From: Stenotrophomonas maltophilia
GTDB taxonomy: Bacteria > Pseudomonadota > Gammaproteobacteria > Xanthomonadales > Xanthomonadaceae
DNA length: 64,000 nt
Direction: 5' to 3'
NCBI RefSeq assembly: GCF_013464915.1
Contig: NZ_RAVT01000012.1
Coordinates: 26,722 to 90,721 of the forward strand
Numbering within the stretch: the first letter of the stretch is position 1; each line of letters starts with the position of its first letter. The notes beneath the pieces are model-generated. The model was not told where the DNA came from. It did no database searches and worked only from the letters and a program-made list of their open reading frames with translations. The translations under genes and the position numbers were made by a program. Positions 32,709 to 42,900 of the stretch are shown piece after piece.

Positions 32709-33875
32709 CTACTGCGGCAGCGCCACGCCCTTCGGCCACAGCATCCAGATATTGCCCTTCTGCTTCATGTCGCCGGCCAGCTTGCCGGCGGCATCGCCGC
32801 TGCCCCAGTACAGGTCGGCGCGCACTTCACCGGCGATGGCGCCGCCGGTGTCCTGTGCGGCCACCGGGCGCACCACGGGCGTGCCATCGGGGCGCGTAGT
32901 GGACAGCCACAGCAGACTGCCCAGCGGCACCACGGTGCGGTCCACCGCCACGCTGTAGCCGGCGGTGAGCGGCACGTTCAGTGAACCGCGTGGACCCTCC
33001 GGGCTGTCCGGGTTGCGCACGAAGAACACGTAGCTGGGGTTGCTGCGCAGCAGTTCCGGCACGCGCGCGGGATTGGCCCGGGCCCAGGCGCGGATGGCGT
33101 CCATGGTGACGTCTTCCTTCTTCAGCTGGCCCTGGTCCACCAGCCAGCGGCCGATGGCACGGTAGGGGTGGCCATTCTGCTCGGCATAGGCCAGCCGCAC
33201 CTGCGTGCCATCAGCCAGGCGCACCCGGCCGGAGCCCTGGATCTGCAGCAGTTGCAGGTCCATCGGATCGGTCAGCCAGGCCAGCACCGGGGCCTTGGCG
33301 CCCTTGGCCGCGATGGTGCCGGCGTCGTCATAGGGCCTGAGCACCTTGCCTTCGACACGCCCGCGCAGGCGCTTGCCCTTCAGTTCCGGGTAGAGGCTCT
33401 CCAGCTGCACCACCACCAGATCATCCGGCGTGCCGTACACCGGCACCGTCGCCTTGTCGGTGCGGGTGAGGCTACCGGCGTAGATCGGCTCGTAGTAGCC
33501 AGTGATCAGCCCGTCGGCCTGGTGGCCACCGGCACGCAGCGCGTACACATCGAGGTCGCGCTGCAGGAACTGGCGGATCGCGGACGGGTCCTTGTCTGAT
33601 ACCGCGGCGGCGGTGGCGCAGGGCTTGGCCCAGACCGGATCGTTCTTCAGGCGGGGGCAGCTGCTGCGCCAGGCAATGAAGCCGGCCTGCAGATCGGTAT
33701 CGGAGACCGGGGGCAATGCGCTCCATGCGGTCTTGGCGTAGGTGGCCGCAGGCGGCGTGACCGGCGTCGGCGCTTCGGATCCGGTACGGGGAGCGGTGGT
33801 GGAGCAGCCCGCGAGCACGGCCGCTGCCAACAGGGTCCAGTGCTTGCGCTTGAAGAAGGTAGCGGAATCGATCAT
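32709..33875 (-). CDS. mltA: Membrane-bound lytic murein transglycosylase A
   Basis: This 388-residue lipoprotein has lipobox LAGC (Cys24). The MltA domain shows GLITGYYEPIYAGSLTRTD, then VLAWLTDPMDLQLLQIQGSG. A 3D domain follows with SLNVPLTAGYSVAVDRTVVP and VAAQDTGGAIAGEVRADLYW, including the catalytic Asp of the DTGGA motif. It cleaves the glycan strand to 1,6-anhydromuropeptides at the outer membrane. The next gene upstream encodes an anhydromuropeptide-type amidase, so the two together form a wall-recycling pair. In S. maltophilia such enzymes influence beta-lactamase induction. Confidence 0.94.
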   Translation of the reverse strand: MIDSATFFKRKHWTLLAAAVLAGCSTTAPRTGSEAPTPVTPPAATYAKTAWSALPPVSDTDLQAGFIAWRSSCPRLKNDPVWAKPCATAAAVSDKDPSAIRQFLQRDLDVYALRAGGHQADGLITGYYEPIYAGSLTRTDKATVPVYGTPDDLVVVQLESLYPELKGKRLRGRVEGKVLRPYDDAGTIAAKGAKAPVLAWLTDPMDLQLLQIQGSGRVRLADGTQVRLAYAEQNGHPYRAIGRWLVDQGQLKKEDVTMDAIRAWARANPARVPELLRSNPSYVFFVRNPDSPEGPRGSLNVPLTAGYSVAVDRTVVPLGSLLWLSTTRPDGTPVVRPVAAQDTGGAIAGEVRADLYWGSGDAAGKLAGDMKQKGNIWMLWPKGVALPQ

Positions 33876-33942
33876 GCCGCCATGGTGGAGTGCCGGCCGC
33901 TGGGCGGCAACCCAGCGCGGGGTCCAGCGTTCATGCGCCGGG

Positions 33943-34689
33943 TCACGGCGTCTGCAGCAGCAGCGAATGCAGGATGCGCGCGTCCTCGGCATCCAGCGTC
34001 TTCGGCAGGTCGTCGCGGCCGCGGAAGCGGCGATGGAAGGCGGCGACGGTGGCCTCACGGTTGTCCAGCGGATAGCCGAAGCGGGCCAGCGCATTCCACG
34101 CGTCGAAGCCTTCCGGTGCCGCACCGTCGGCCGCGCGCGGCCAGACGCCGAAGCCAGCCTCGGCCAGCTGCTGCCACGGGAAGAACCGGCTCGGATCCTG
34201 CTTGCGCGTGGGCGCCAAGTCGGCATGGGCGATGACCTGGCGCGGCGGGATGTTCAGGCGGGTGGTGAGATCGCGCAGCAGCACGATCAATGATTCGATC
34301 TGCGCCTGGCTGAACGGGCTGCGGCCATCGTTGTCGAGCTCGATGCCGATCGAGGCGGAGTTGAGATCGGTGATGGTGCCCCAGCGCCCGGCACCCGCGT
34401 GCCAAGCACGGCGCTCATCGGCGACCAGCTGGTAGCGATGGCCATCGGCACCGATCAGGTAGTGCGCACTGACCGGCCCACCGCTGTTGGCGGTACGCAG
34501 CGTATGCAGGCTTTGCTGCACCGACTTCTGCTCGGTGTGGTGGATGACGATCATGACCGGCGTGCGCGCGTTCTGGTTGGGTGACGGCACCCAGGTGGCG
34601 AGCGGGTTGTGCTGCACGGGCGCGGTAGCTGTGCAGGCCGTCAGAGCGAGCGCCAGCAGTGCGGATACCAGAAGGCGAGGGCTGATCAT
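33943..34689 (-). CDS. AmpD-like N-acetylmuramoyl-L-alanine amidase, lipoprotein
   Basis: This 248-residue amidase_2 protein has lipobox LTAC (Cys19). The zinc His is in VIVIHHTEQ, and the second His and Asp are in VIAHADLAPTRKQDPSRFFP. SAHYLIGADGHRYQLV, WHAGAGRW and SIGIELDNDG complete the AmpD fold. The lipid anchor places it in the outer membrane, like AmiD, AmpDh2 and AmpDII of S. maltophilia, rather than the cytosolic AmpD. It removes stem peptides from (anhydro)muropeptides. I chose the ATG at 34689 because it begins a normal lipoprotein signal. It reads into mltA 67 bases away. Confidence 0.92.
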   Translation of the reverse strand: MISPRLLVSALLALALTACTATAPVQHNPLATWVPSPNQNARTPVMIVIHHTEQKSVQQSLHTLRTANSGGPVSAHYLIGADGHRYQLVADERRAWHAGAGRWGTITDLNSASIGIELDNDGRSPFSQAQIESLIVLLRDLTTRLNIPPRQVIAHADLAPTRKQDPSRFFPWQQLAEAGFGVWPRAADGAAPEGFDAWNALARFGYPLDNREATVAAFHRRFRGRDDLPKTLDAEDARILHSLLLQTP

Positions 34690-34832
34690 GGGCAGATTGT
34701 AACCATGGACCGCAGCCGTGGTTCGACGCAGCGTGCCGAACGACATCGCCGATGACCCGCAGTCCACGTGCTGGTGGCAGTGCCTGATCATTAATAAGAT
34801 GTAGCGGATCACATGAAAAGAGCTAAGCAGCA

Positions 34833-35225
34833 CTATGGGGCAGGAGGGCCCGGAAAGATCAGATCCTGCTCCAATCTTGCGGCATAGATGCTCTCGAACT
34901 GGCAGGAAAGCACGAAGCGCGATTCACATCCCGCAGCATAGCGCTTGATGAAACGGCAGATTTCTTCTCAAGCGCATTCAAATCCGCTTGCGCGGAAATG
35001 GAACGAACCCAGCAGCCCCACGCGCCACTCGGCCTCCAGCCCTTCTGCGACGACAGCCTCCGGCGGCTCAACGATGCGGAACCCGAACCCCGTGTTGGAT
35101 GCTGGAAGATACCCCTGCAGCTTGTCCAGACCATCGGAATACTCGGCCTGGATCGAATCCAAGGCTCGTTGCACGGCTTCGAGTTTGGAACCAACCTCGA
35201 CTTCAAGAAACAGCGAAATACTCAT
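34833..35225 (-). pseudogene. Small immunity-like gene with internal stop
   Basis: From ATG at 35225 the frame reads MSISLFLEVEVGSKLEAVQR to FHFRASGFECA, then a TGA at 34968-34970. The same frame continues EEICRFIKRYAAGC and FVLSCQFESIYAARLEQD to a TAG at 34833. The continuation looks like real protein, so a 130-residue gene appears to have been broken by one nonsense change (for example CGA to TGA). It lies in the AT-richer tail of the CDI island and resembles, in size and charge, orphan immunity genes. I cannot name its family. Readthrough is conceivable but unsupported. Confidence 0.65.
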
Positions 35226-35319
35226 CGTCGAACCTTTACAGCGGCGCCATCGTCAAAGGTCTTATGCTACGGCAGAGCGTTCTCATCCGCGTACAGGGCA
35301 TTCGGACGTAATTATCCCT

Positions 35320-35715
35320 CTACCCGCTGAGCTCACCCATGAACTCCGCAATCAACATCCGATCAGAATCATTCTTCCCCACTCGATCCAGAACTGGACC
35401 AAGATGGTAGGCGAGAAGGTCACGATAGGCACCGGCCTCTGGAATAAAAGCATCAAGACAACTCAAGAAGGACCTTACCGACATGAACGAAAGAAAGACC
35501 TCGTAGGGATATGAGCTCGCATAAGGAACAGCCTGCAAATAGTAGTTGGCCAACTTTTTCTGCTCTGCCCTGGGCCAGGAACGGCACTTCATCAGAACAA
35601 ATGCATCCCGATAATTGTCCGACCTCAAGGCGGCGTAGTTCATCAACCACTCCGATGCGGCCGCAGCGTCCATTGCAGAGATCTCGCCGCAGAGCTTTCT
35701 AATTCTTTCATCCAT
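35320..35715 (-). CDS. Hypothetical protein, probably 5'-truncated remnant (131 aa)
   Basis: The family is not recognised. The product is soluble and helical: WLMNYAALRSDNYRDAFVLM, AEQKKLANYYLQAVPYASSY, VLDRVGKNDSDRMLIAEFMG. Upstream on the same strand an ORF from 35859 (MYLLSKDDCYPHALLGALAE) stops at 35758. The next frame then reads NEAIYNEAIIRSAADLWMKE up to this ORF. The three pieces together look like one protein of about 180 residues disrupted by two small indels. If so the 131-residue ORF is the 3' part of a pseudogene. Its place after the CDI locus suggests an orphan immunity gene. Confidence 0.5.
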   Translation of the reverse strand: MDERIRKLCGEISAMDAAAASEWLMNYAALRSDNYRDAFVLMKCRSWPRAEQKKLANYYLQAVPYASSYPYEVFLSFMSVRSFLSCLDAFIPEAGAYRDLLAYHLGPVLDRVGKNDSDRMLIAEFMGELSG

Positions 35716-35982
35716 AGATCTGCAGCCGACCTGATGATTGCTTCGTTGTAGATTGCTTCATTCGCCGACTTCGGCATCAACTGCTATTTGTGCCCCTTCC
35801 TCTGCGAGGGCTCCCAACAGCGCATGTGGATAGCAATCATCCTTCGACAGTAGATACATATATCACCCGGCGACTTCGATCACCGAGGCATTGCGATACG
35901 GAATCTCGAAAAATTACTCACGAGAGAGGACTTCAGCTTCAAAAAGCCATCCCCGCTTCATCCGATGAATTCCACACTCAAA

Positions 35983-36327
35983 TCAGGTCCAGACGTCTCC
36001 CTCAGGCGCGGTCCAAACCAATCCAAACGGTGCATCCGTAAGAAACCAGAATCCATCCTCATCGAGATCTTCCTGATCTCTTGTAGCAGGCCAAGCGTGA
36101 CGCAAAACATCCAGTTGCGCATCGATATCGCCATCGGCGAAGACACCATCCGAGGCAAGCTTCAGCTTCCCTTCCTGCATCAACATCCTAAGCATCGAGA
36201 AGAACTCTTCCGTCTGCTGCTCAAAAGCGACACTCCCCGCATCAAACTCCATGTTCATATTTCTCCATAGAACTCCCATGGAGTAGCCATAAGAGTAATG
36301 AAGAACATTCCTGATTACGCCAGACAT
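35983..36327 (-). CDS. CdiI-like immunity protein, orphan paralogue (DUF596-like)
   Basis: This 114-residue protein has exactly the same length as the immunity gene next to cdiA and aligns with it throughout. Its start (MSGVIRNVLHYSYGYSMGVL) matches MKDGIYCAVVTSSFGLSMGT; LASDGVFADGDIDAQLDVLR matches LATDGVFLQGDWREQLTLIS; and FWFLTDAPFGLVW matches LWFLTDAPAGLVW. I chose the ATG at 36327 from this alignment rather than the upstream TTG. The pattern recalls the DUF596 family often found beside filamentous haemagglutinins. It probably neutralises a related toxin variant carried by other strains. It is intact. Confidence 0.75.
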   Translation of the reverse strand: MSGVIRNVLHYSYGYSMGVLWRNMNMEFDAGSVAFEQQTEEFFSMLRMLMQEGKLKLASDGVFADGDIDAQLDVLRHAWPATRDQEDLDEDGFWFLTDAPFGLVWTAPEGDVWT

Positions 36328-36359
36328 TTCTTGGATCTGCTGGGGGTGATGCCTCTGAC

Positions 36360-36585
36360 CTATCGATTGCTCCAATTGAATAGCGAGGCCAATGCTTCCA
36401 TTGAAAGCTGATTCAAACTTGGATGACAGGCGACCATTTTCTTCATATCCGAGGATAGATCATCCCACCCCTGCAGTTCACGGCAAGTACTGAGCGCAAA
36501 ACACTTCTCAAGCAAGCTTCATCAAAGCTCGGTGTCGTTACAAGCCCTGACCCATTCGTCAGGATCATCGTGGCGCCACCGACAT
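36360..36585 (-). pseudogene. Decayed small gene between two immunity genes
   Basis: No intact ORF fits this gap, but one frame reads HDDPDEWVRACNDTEL, then two stops, then LEKCFALSTCRELQGWDDL and MVACHPSLNQLSMEALASLF to a stop at 36360. These segments are protein-like and separated by apparent indels, and an ATG at 36585 lies just ahead in another frame. I read it as a degenerate gene of about 75 codons, possibly another immunity gene. The family is unknown. Confidence 0.45.
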
Positions 36586-36596
36586 GAATCGGACTA

Positions 36597-36941
36597 CTAC
36601 GTCCAGTGTTCACGGCCATCTGCGCCGATCCAAACCAGACCCGCCGGAGCATCGGTCAAGAACCAGAGGCCGAATCCATCGATATCATCTTCACCAGGAT
36701 TTTCGGGCCAAGCGTTTGAGATTAGCGTCAGCTGCTCCCTCCAGTCGCCTTGCAAGAACACCCCGTCCGTTGCAAGCCTCACTTTCCCTTCCCTCAACAA
36801 ACGACCCATCAACTCGAAGAACGCGTCTTTTCTTTCGGAGATCCCAACACCTCCCATTTCCATCGTCATGTGCTGCCAGACGGTACCCATTGATAACCCA
36901 AACGAAGAAGTCACCACTGCACAATAAATCCCATCTTTCAT
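36597..36941 (-). CDS. cdiI: CDI immunity protein CdiI (DUF596-like)
   Basis: This 114-residue acidic cytosolic protein is encoded immediately after cdiA, with start and stop overlapping as ATGA (36938-36941). That is the arrangement expected for the cognate immunity protein, which binds and blocks the C-terminal toxin of siblings' CdiA. Sequence blocks include YCAVVTSSFGLSMGTVWQHM, GRLLREGKVRLATDGVFLQG and LWFLTDAPAGLVWIGADG. A full-length paralogue is encoded at 35983-36327. The resemblance to DUF596 is from memory and moderate. Confidence 0.8.
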   Translation of the reverse strand: MKDGIYCAVVTSSFGLSMGTVWQHMTMEMGGVGISERKDAFFELMGRLLREGKVRLATDGVFLQGDWREQLTLISNAWPENPGEDDIDGFGLWFLTDAPAGLVWIGADGREHWT

Positions 36942-39900
36942 TTGAACTTCACCTCTACTCGCTTTCCATTATTTATGGATTTATCCTGCACATCAATTGT
37001 CCAACTCGCACCAGTCTTCTGCGCGCTCGTTGAAAAATCTCTAAGAGTTATCTTTGCACCAGAGCTCGTGGTTGCCGTATAAAGAAGACCCTTTCCAGGT
37101 ACGACCTTCGCGACAGGCATGCGATCAGTTCCAGTCAGCTGTCTGAAATACAGCATGACATCGGATGTGCTTGCACCAATATAAACCGGAGCACCCGTAC
37201 TGACTTGAGCATCGGCCTTCAAGACCTTTGAACCAAGATTCAGCTGAAAATCCTTAGGATCCAATGACTTGCTATTGTATTGGTGTGCGAGGTCATCAAT
37301 TCGCTTTTGCGAGTACGCCTGAAGAACGGATTCAGGTTGTTTGAGAGACAAATCGGGCCCTGCCGGGCGACCTGCGATTCTCTCCAGTGCGGACTTCTCC
37401 GCATCCACTTGCGTCCCGCTTGAGGTATTCGGTGTCCCATCACTCCGTCCGCTCCCAAAGCCTCCGTTGCCGCCGACTATATTGACCATTCCATAGCGTC
37501 GTGCCAGCAACTGTGCCAGCCCAAGGCCTACTTCGCCTGCAGTCTCCTTGGACCACAGCCCATATTGATCGATGGAAGTGTCGACACCGGCGGTCCACTG
37601 CGCCAGCGCGGCCACCGTATATTCCTGAGGCAGGATATAGACGGGCTGGAGCCCCCCGTTCTCAAAAATCAGCTCGCGATAGGCACGTCCATTCATGGAG
37701 TGAGCGAACGAGGAAAGCGCCTCGCTGCTACGGCCGAGATCATCGAACAGTCCAAGCTCTCCGGGCCACGAGCCATACTTGTAGGAAACGGCCGCATTCA
37801 CAAACGCCTGACACGCAGGGCTCGCCGAGTTCGCTGTACAAACCGAGAGCAGCTCATAGTCCATTCGCTCCGACAGTTGCTTGGCAACGTCACGCACCAT
37901 CTTCTGACATGACGTGTCGCTGCCGCACTCGTCGAGTTGCTGCTTCATTACTCGAGCCTGATCCTCGGCAAGGAAGTTGTTCTCAACCGAGTTCTTGGCA
38001 ATCCCCGCATTCAACGCGATCCCAGCCAGATCCTGCCCCGACAGGCCACCCGCCAGTGCACCCACCGCCTGCGACAGCGCCAGCACCATCTCCTTCTGTT
38101 CCGGGCTCAGCCTGGAAGGATCGCCCCCGGTCAACGTATCGGTCAGCACCTTCGCTGCCAACTCGCCGCCGGCCGCCGATACGGCACCGGTCCCCGCATT
38201 GCCACCATTGGCTTCGGCCAGCAGCGCACCCAGCACCGCATGCGACAGCAATTGCAGCGTTGCGTTCGGGTCACTGCCATGGTTCGGGTCAAGCGTGCTG
38301 CCGATGAAGTAGGCGGCATATGGCGCCAGTGCATTGGAGGCGACCTGACCAGCACCTTGTCCCGCTGCGCCTCCCACAAGGGCGGTCGTCACTGCGTTCA
38401 ATGCGCGGTTGTATTCACCGCCCGTGCCCCACTTCTTGGCATTTTCGTAGGCCGGGCTGTTTGCCGTCAGCACCGCATCGCGTTGTTCCGCGCTTAGCGC
38501 GTTGAATTCGTTCTTCTGTTCCGGCGACAGGCCGTCGTAGTACGCCTGGGTCGCCTTGTTGCTCTGATAGGCCTGCACATCCACGGAGACCTGCTTGCTG
38601 GTGGCAAGCACCGTGCTGACTGCGTTCGCCATTGCCTGCTGGTCAGCCAGCAGTTTGTTCGCATCAGGCATCGCTTCCAGCGCGCGGTGTGCAGCGGCTG
38701 CATCGGTGTTGACGCCCAGCTCGGCCGCGGTGGTCTTCCTGCCGCCGATGGTGATGTTGCCCTCGGTCAGCGTCGCACGCGTGCTGGAGCTGTCGCTGCC
38801 GCTCTCATGCATGGGCAGCCCACCACCTATCGAGACACCCGTCGGCCGCCCCAACTCGCCGGTCACGATGCTCGTGCCAATGCCCTTCAGCTGCTCGCCC
38901 GCGCCCACGCCCTTGCCGGCCGAGCCCCTGCCTGCGTTGCCGAAGCCCCCACTGATACTCCCCGACGTGGCCTTGTAGTCCATCTGGTTCTGCAGGTCGG
39001 TGAACGTCAGCGAATCCGCAGTCAGCTCGCTGTTTCCTGCATTCGTGCTGGCGATCGCGCCGCCTACCAGGTTCACCTGGCCAGCATCCACGTGATAACC
39101 GCCATCGCCGGCGAACAGGCCACTCTGCTGCCCGACGCCCTGGTAGCTGCCGTTGGCCTTGCCTGCACTGGCGTAGCCGTCAGCATTCCAGGCCGTGCCG
39201 AACGATACCTGCACACGGCCACCCACCTGGCTGTTCTTGGACATGCTCTCGGCGATGTCCTGCAGCGATTCGACGGTCAGCGTGCCACCGGTCTTGACGT
39301 CGATGCGGTCGGCGGTGGCGGTCGCGCCGCGAAGGGTGGTATCGCCCTCGGCCTTCATCGAGATGTTCTTGCCGGTCAGCGTGGTGTTCTGCCAGGTGCT
39401 GCTCTCGGCATTGGACTTGCTGCTGCCCACACTCGCTTCGGCGTAGACATACACACCGGTCTGCGCACCCACCGCGACGCCCACGCCGACTTCGGCGCCG
39501 GCATTGCTGCTCTTGCTGCGGTCGGCCACATGCGCTTTGCCGGCTTCCAGCAGGATGTCACCGGCCGAATCCAGACTGAGCGTGTTGCCCGCGCTCAGAT
39601 TGCCCTGCACCACGTGGATGTCGCCCTGGGTGCTGGTCAGGTTGACGTTGCCGCCGCCCTGGATGGTGGAACCACGCGAGACCTGGCTGCTGCCATCGGC
39701 ACTGCTGCTGGAGGTCTTGAAGCCGACGCCGGCCTCGGCACTGAGCAGCGCCCCGCCTCCGCCCTTGCCGGCCATGCTGGAGATGGCACTGGCGGCCTGA
39801 TAGGCATTGGCACCAGCAGCAAGCCCCTGCATCTTCTGCAGGCGGTCGTCGGACTTGCGGGCGGCATCGACGTTGTTGAGCAGATCGATCAACGGCGACT

Positions 39901-42900
39901 TCACCCGCGCGAAGGCACCGATCTTCAGGTCCTTGTCGCTCTGCGAGTAGTGACCACTTTCGTCGGCGGTCAGCAGCTCGATCTCAGCGGCAGTGATGTT
40001 CACGTCCTTGGCCGCCACCACATTGCTGGCGCTCTGCGTGTACTTGCCACCGGCGGTGAGGTTGACGTTGCCGCCGAGGCTGCCAACGGTGCTGGCCACC
40101 TGCGAAACCTGCGCGCTGTCATCGCGATGCTGCTCGCGATGCCAGCCGGAGAACTTCTCGGTATCGGAGATCTGCACGGTGCCGATCGCCTTGCTGTCCG
40201 AGCGGTTGGCATTGCTGACCGTGTCCTGCCCACTACGGATCGTCAGGTCGCCCGCAGCGCGGATGCTGACGTCCTTTTCCGCCGCGATGTTGGCGGCGGT
40301 CAGGCGGATATCACCCTCGGTGGTGGCCATGCGTACACCGCCACCCACCGACAGCTGTGTGCCGGTGATGGTGTCGCTCTGGCCAGCGCCCTCGCTGCGC
40401 GAATTGTTGGTGCCAAACGGCAGACCGGCGGAGTTGGTGGCGATACCCCAGCCCTTGCCACGGCTGTCGCTGTCACTGCGCTCGGTGTTGTGCGCGACAT
40501 CGAACACGATGTCCTTGGTGGCCAGCAGGACAGCATTGCCCTCGGCCGACATCTGCGCACCCTGGCTGGTGATCGAGCCGCCATTGGCGATCAGCGAGAG
40601 ATTGCCGCCTGCATTGAGGTTGCTGACCCGGGCGTCACTGGTGGAGTGGCTCTGGTTGCTGTTCGAGCGCTGGCTGCCGGCCGTGATCGCCGGTAGCACG
40701 GCCGCCGACACGCCGGCCGCCACGCCTTCAGCGGTACGCGTGATCCGGCCCATCATCGTGCCACTGTCGGCCATGCCTTCGGTGGCGTTGTCGCGTGCGG
40801 TGCGGTACGCCTTGGCCGGGTCGTAGGTGACGCCCACCGAGAACCCGCTGGACTTGCTCGACTGGCTGGCCTGGGTGTCCACTGTGTCCTGGCGGGCGAG
40901 CAGGTTGATGTCCTTGCCAACCAGGGTCAGGTCCTTGCCTGCGGCCACATCGGATGCGGCGATCGTCAGCTGGTTACCGGCGTTGATCAGCACACTGCCT
41001 TCGCGCGAGGCGATGGCCGAGCCGACCTGGGTGGTTGACTGCTCGGCAGAACTGCTGCTGTTCTTCGAGCTGCCGTAGCCGATCGAAGCGGTTCCATTGG
41101 AGAAGCCACCGGTGAAGCCGGACTTCTTCCTGCTCTCGCTGGACTCGCTGCTGTGATGGTCTTCCGCAGAAGTGATCAGTACATTGTTGCCCGCACCGAG
41201 GACCACTGTGCCGGTGGCGTCAACCACCGCGCCTACGGCGGTCAGATCGCGGCCGGCGGTGACGCTCACGCTCTCGCCCATCAAGCCGGTGCCAATGGCA
41301 TAGCTGTCGCTGCTCTCGGCATGGCGGGTGGTGGTGGTGCTCGACAGGGTCTTCTTTTTCTTGTCGTAGCTGTCCAGGCTGAAGTCATGCGTTTCGTTGG
41401 CCGAGAGCAGGTTGACGTCGCGACCGGCCGCCACGCTCAGCGTGCCATCCGAGCTGGCGACCTGGGTGGCGGTCAGGTTGATATCGCGGTTCGCCCTCAG
41501 CACTACATTGTCGCCAGCCTGCAACTGGCTGCCACGCACGGTCTCGTCACTCTGGCTGATCTGCAGCGAACTGCGCTTGCCACCGGCACTGAAATCACTG
41601 CTGCGGCTGTCCACCAGCACCTGGCTGTTGATGTCACCACCGGCCTGCAGGGCCATGCCGCCATCTGCCTTGATGCGGGTTGCGGCCAGGTTGATGTCCT
41701 TGCCCGCGGCCAGCACCACATCGCCAGCGCCCTCAATCGACGTCACCGCATGCGTGGTCTGGCTGTTGCTGGTGTGATTGCGGTTGTCGTGGTTCAGCGC
41801 ACTGCTCTGGCCCAGCGTCTGCGCGCCCAGGTCCAGGTTGCCACCAGCAGCCAGCTGGGTGATGCCATGCGTGCCGGCATTGCGGATCTCCGCCGCCTTG
41901 AGGCCGATGTCACCGCCAGCCACCACCGACAGCACGCCTTCGCCACCGGGATTGGTGACATACAGGCCGGCTACGCGATCCAGCGTGGTCTTCTGCTGCG
42001 ACAGGCGATCGCCCTGGTCCTTCCATTCCGTGGTGGTCGAGGCCACGGTGATGTTGCCGCCGGCCTTCAGTGCGAGCGCATCGGTGGCCTTGACGGTACT
42101 GCCGATGATGTCGATGTCCTGCCGCGCCGACAGGCCCACCTGGGCACCGCTGATCTGGCCGCCGGACAGGTTGCGGATGTTGCCGGCATCGATGCTGACC
42201 AACTGGCGGCCGGCAATCGTGCCGCTGTTGACCAGATCACCGCGCAGCTTGACGTCCACCTCCGCGCCGGCCAGCAACGCGCCATCGTTGCCGAGGTCGC
42301 CCGGCAGGACCCGCAGGTAGACCTGCGGGACCAGCGCACGGACCACCGAGCCATCTGCCAGGGTGACGTCCTTTTCCACCAGCCAGACGATGTCGCTGGT
42401 CAGCCGTGCCATCTGCTCGGCGGTGAGCGCCACGCCCGGTCGCAGACCCCACTCGCTTGCGACCGTGGCCCCGGCCTCCAGCAGCGCGCGGTACTGCTCC
42501 TCGTCGCTGGCATGGCCGGTAAGGAAGCGGCGGCCGGTGAGCTCTCCGATTTGCTCGCGTACCAGCTTCTGCTCGTAGAAGCCGTCACCCAGGCGCTTCT
42601 GCGTCTGCGAGGGTTCGAAGCCTGCGCGTTGCAGGAGGTAATCCGAGCTGAGCCAATCGCGGTAGCTGGCAAAGCGCGGATCGGTTTCCACGATGTGATT
42701 GCCACGGTTGGCGTCCACGTTGAACAGGCTGGCCGTGGGCGCACTGGCATTCGGGCTGGTGGTCACCACCACGCGCGGGTCAGAACCGGTCGTCGTGGTG
42801 GCCTGCTTGCCCTCCACGGCGGTGTTGCCACCACTTCCGGTGTGCTCCCCGGCGCGGACCGTGGCCGGGCCATTGGCATTGGCCTGCCCGGCCTGTGCCG

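Noticed and set aside
34968-34970. Selenocysteine at the in-frame TGA
   Set aside because: No SECIS-like hairpin directly after the TGA and no selenoprotein family resemblance. A nonsense mutation in decaying DNA is simpler.
36443-36652. A 69-codon frame (MLRRVWFGSAQMAVN) as an intact small gene
   Set aside because: It overlaps the end of the immunity gene and its translation is not protein-like. Another frame of the same stretch shows better, though broken, coding potential.
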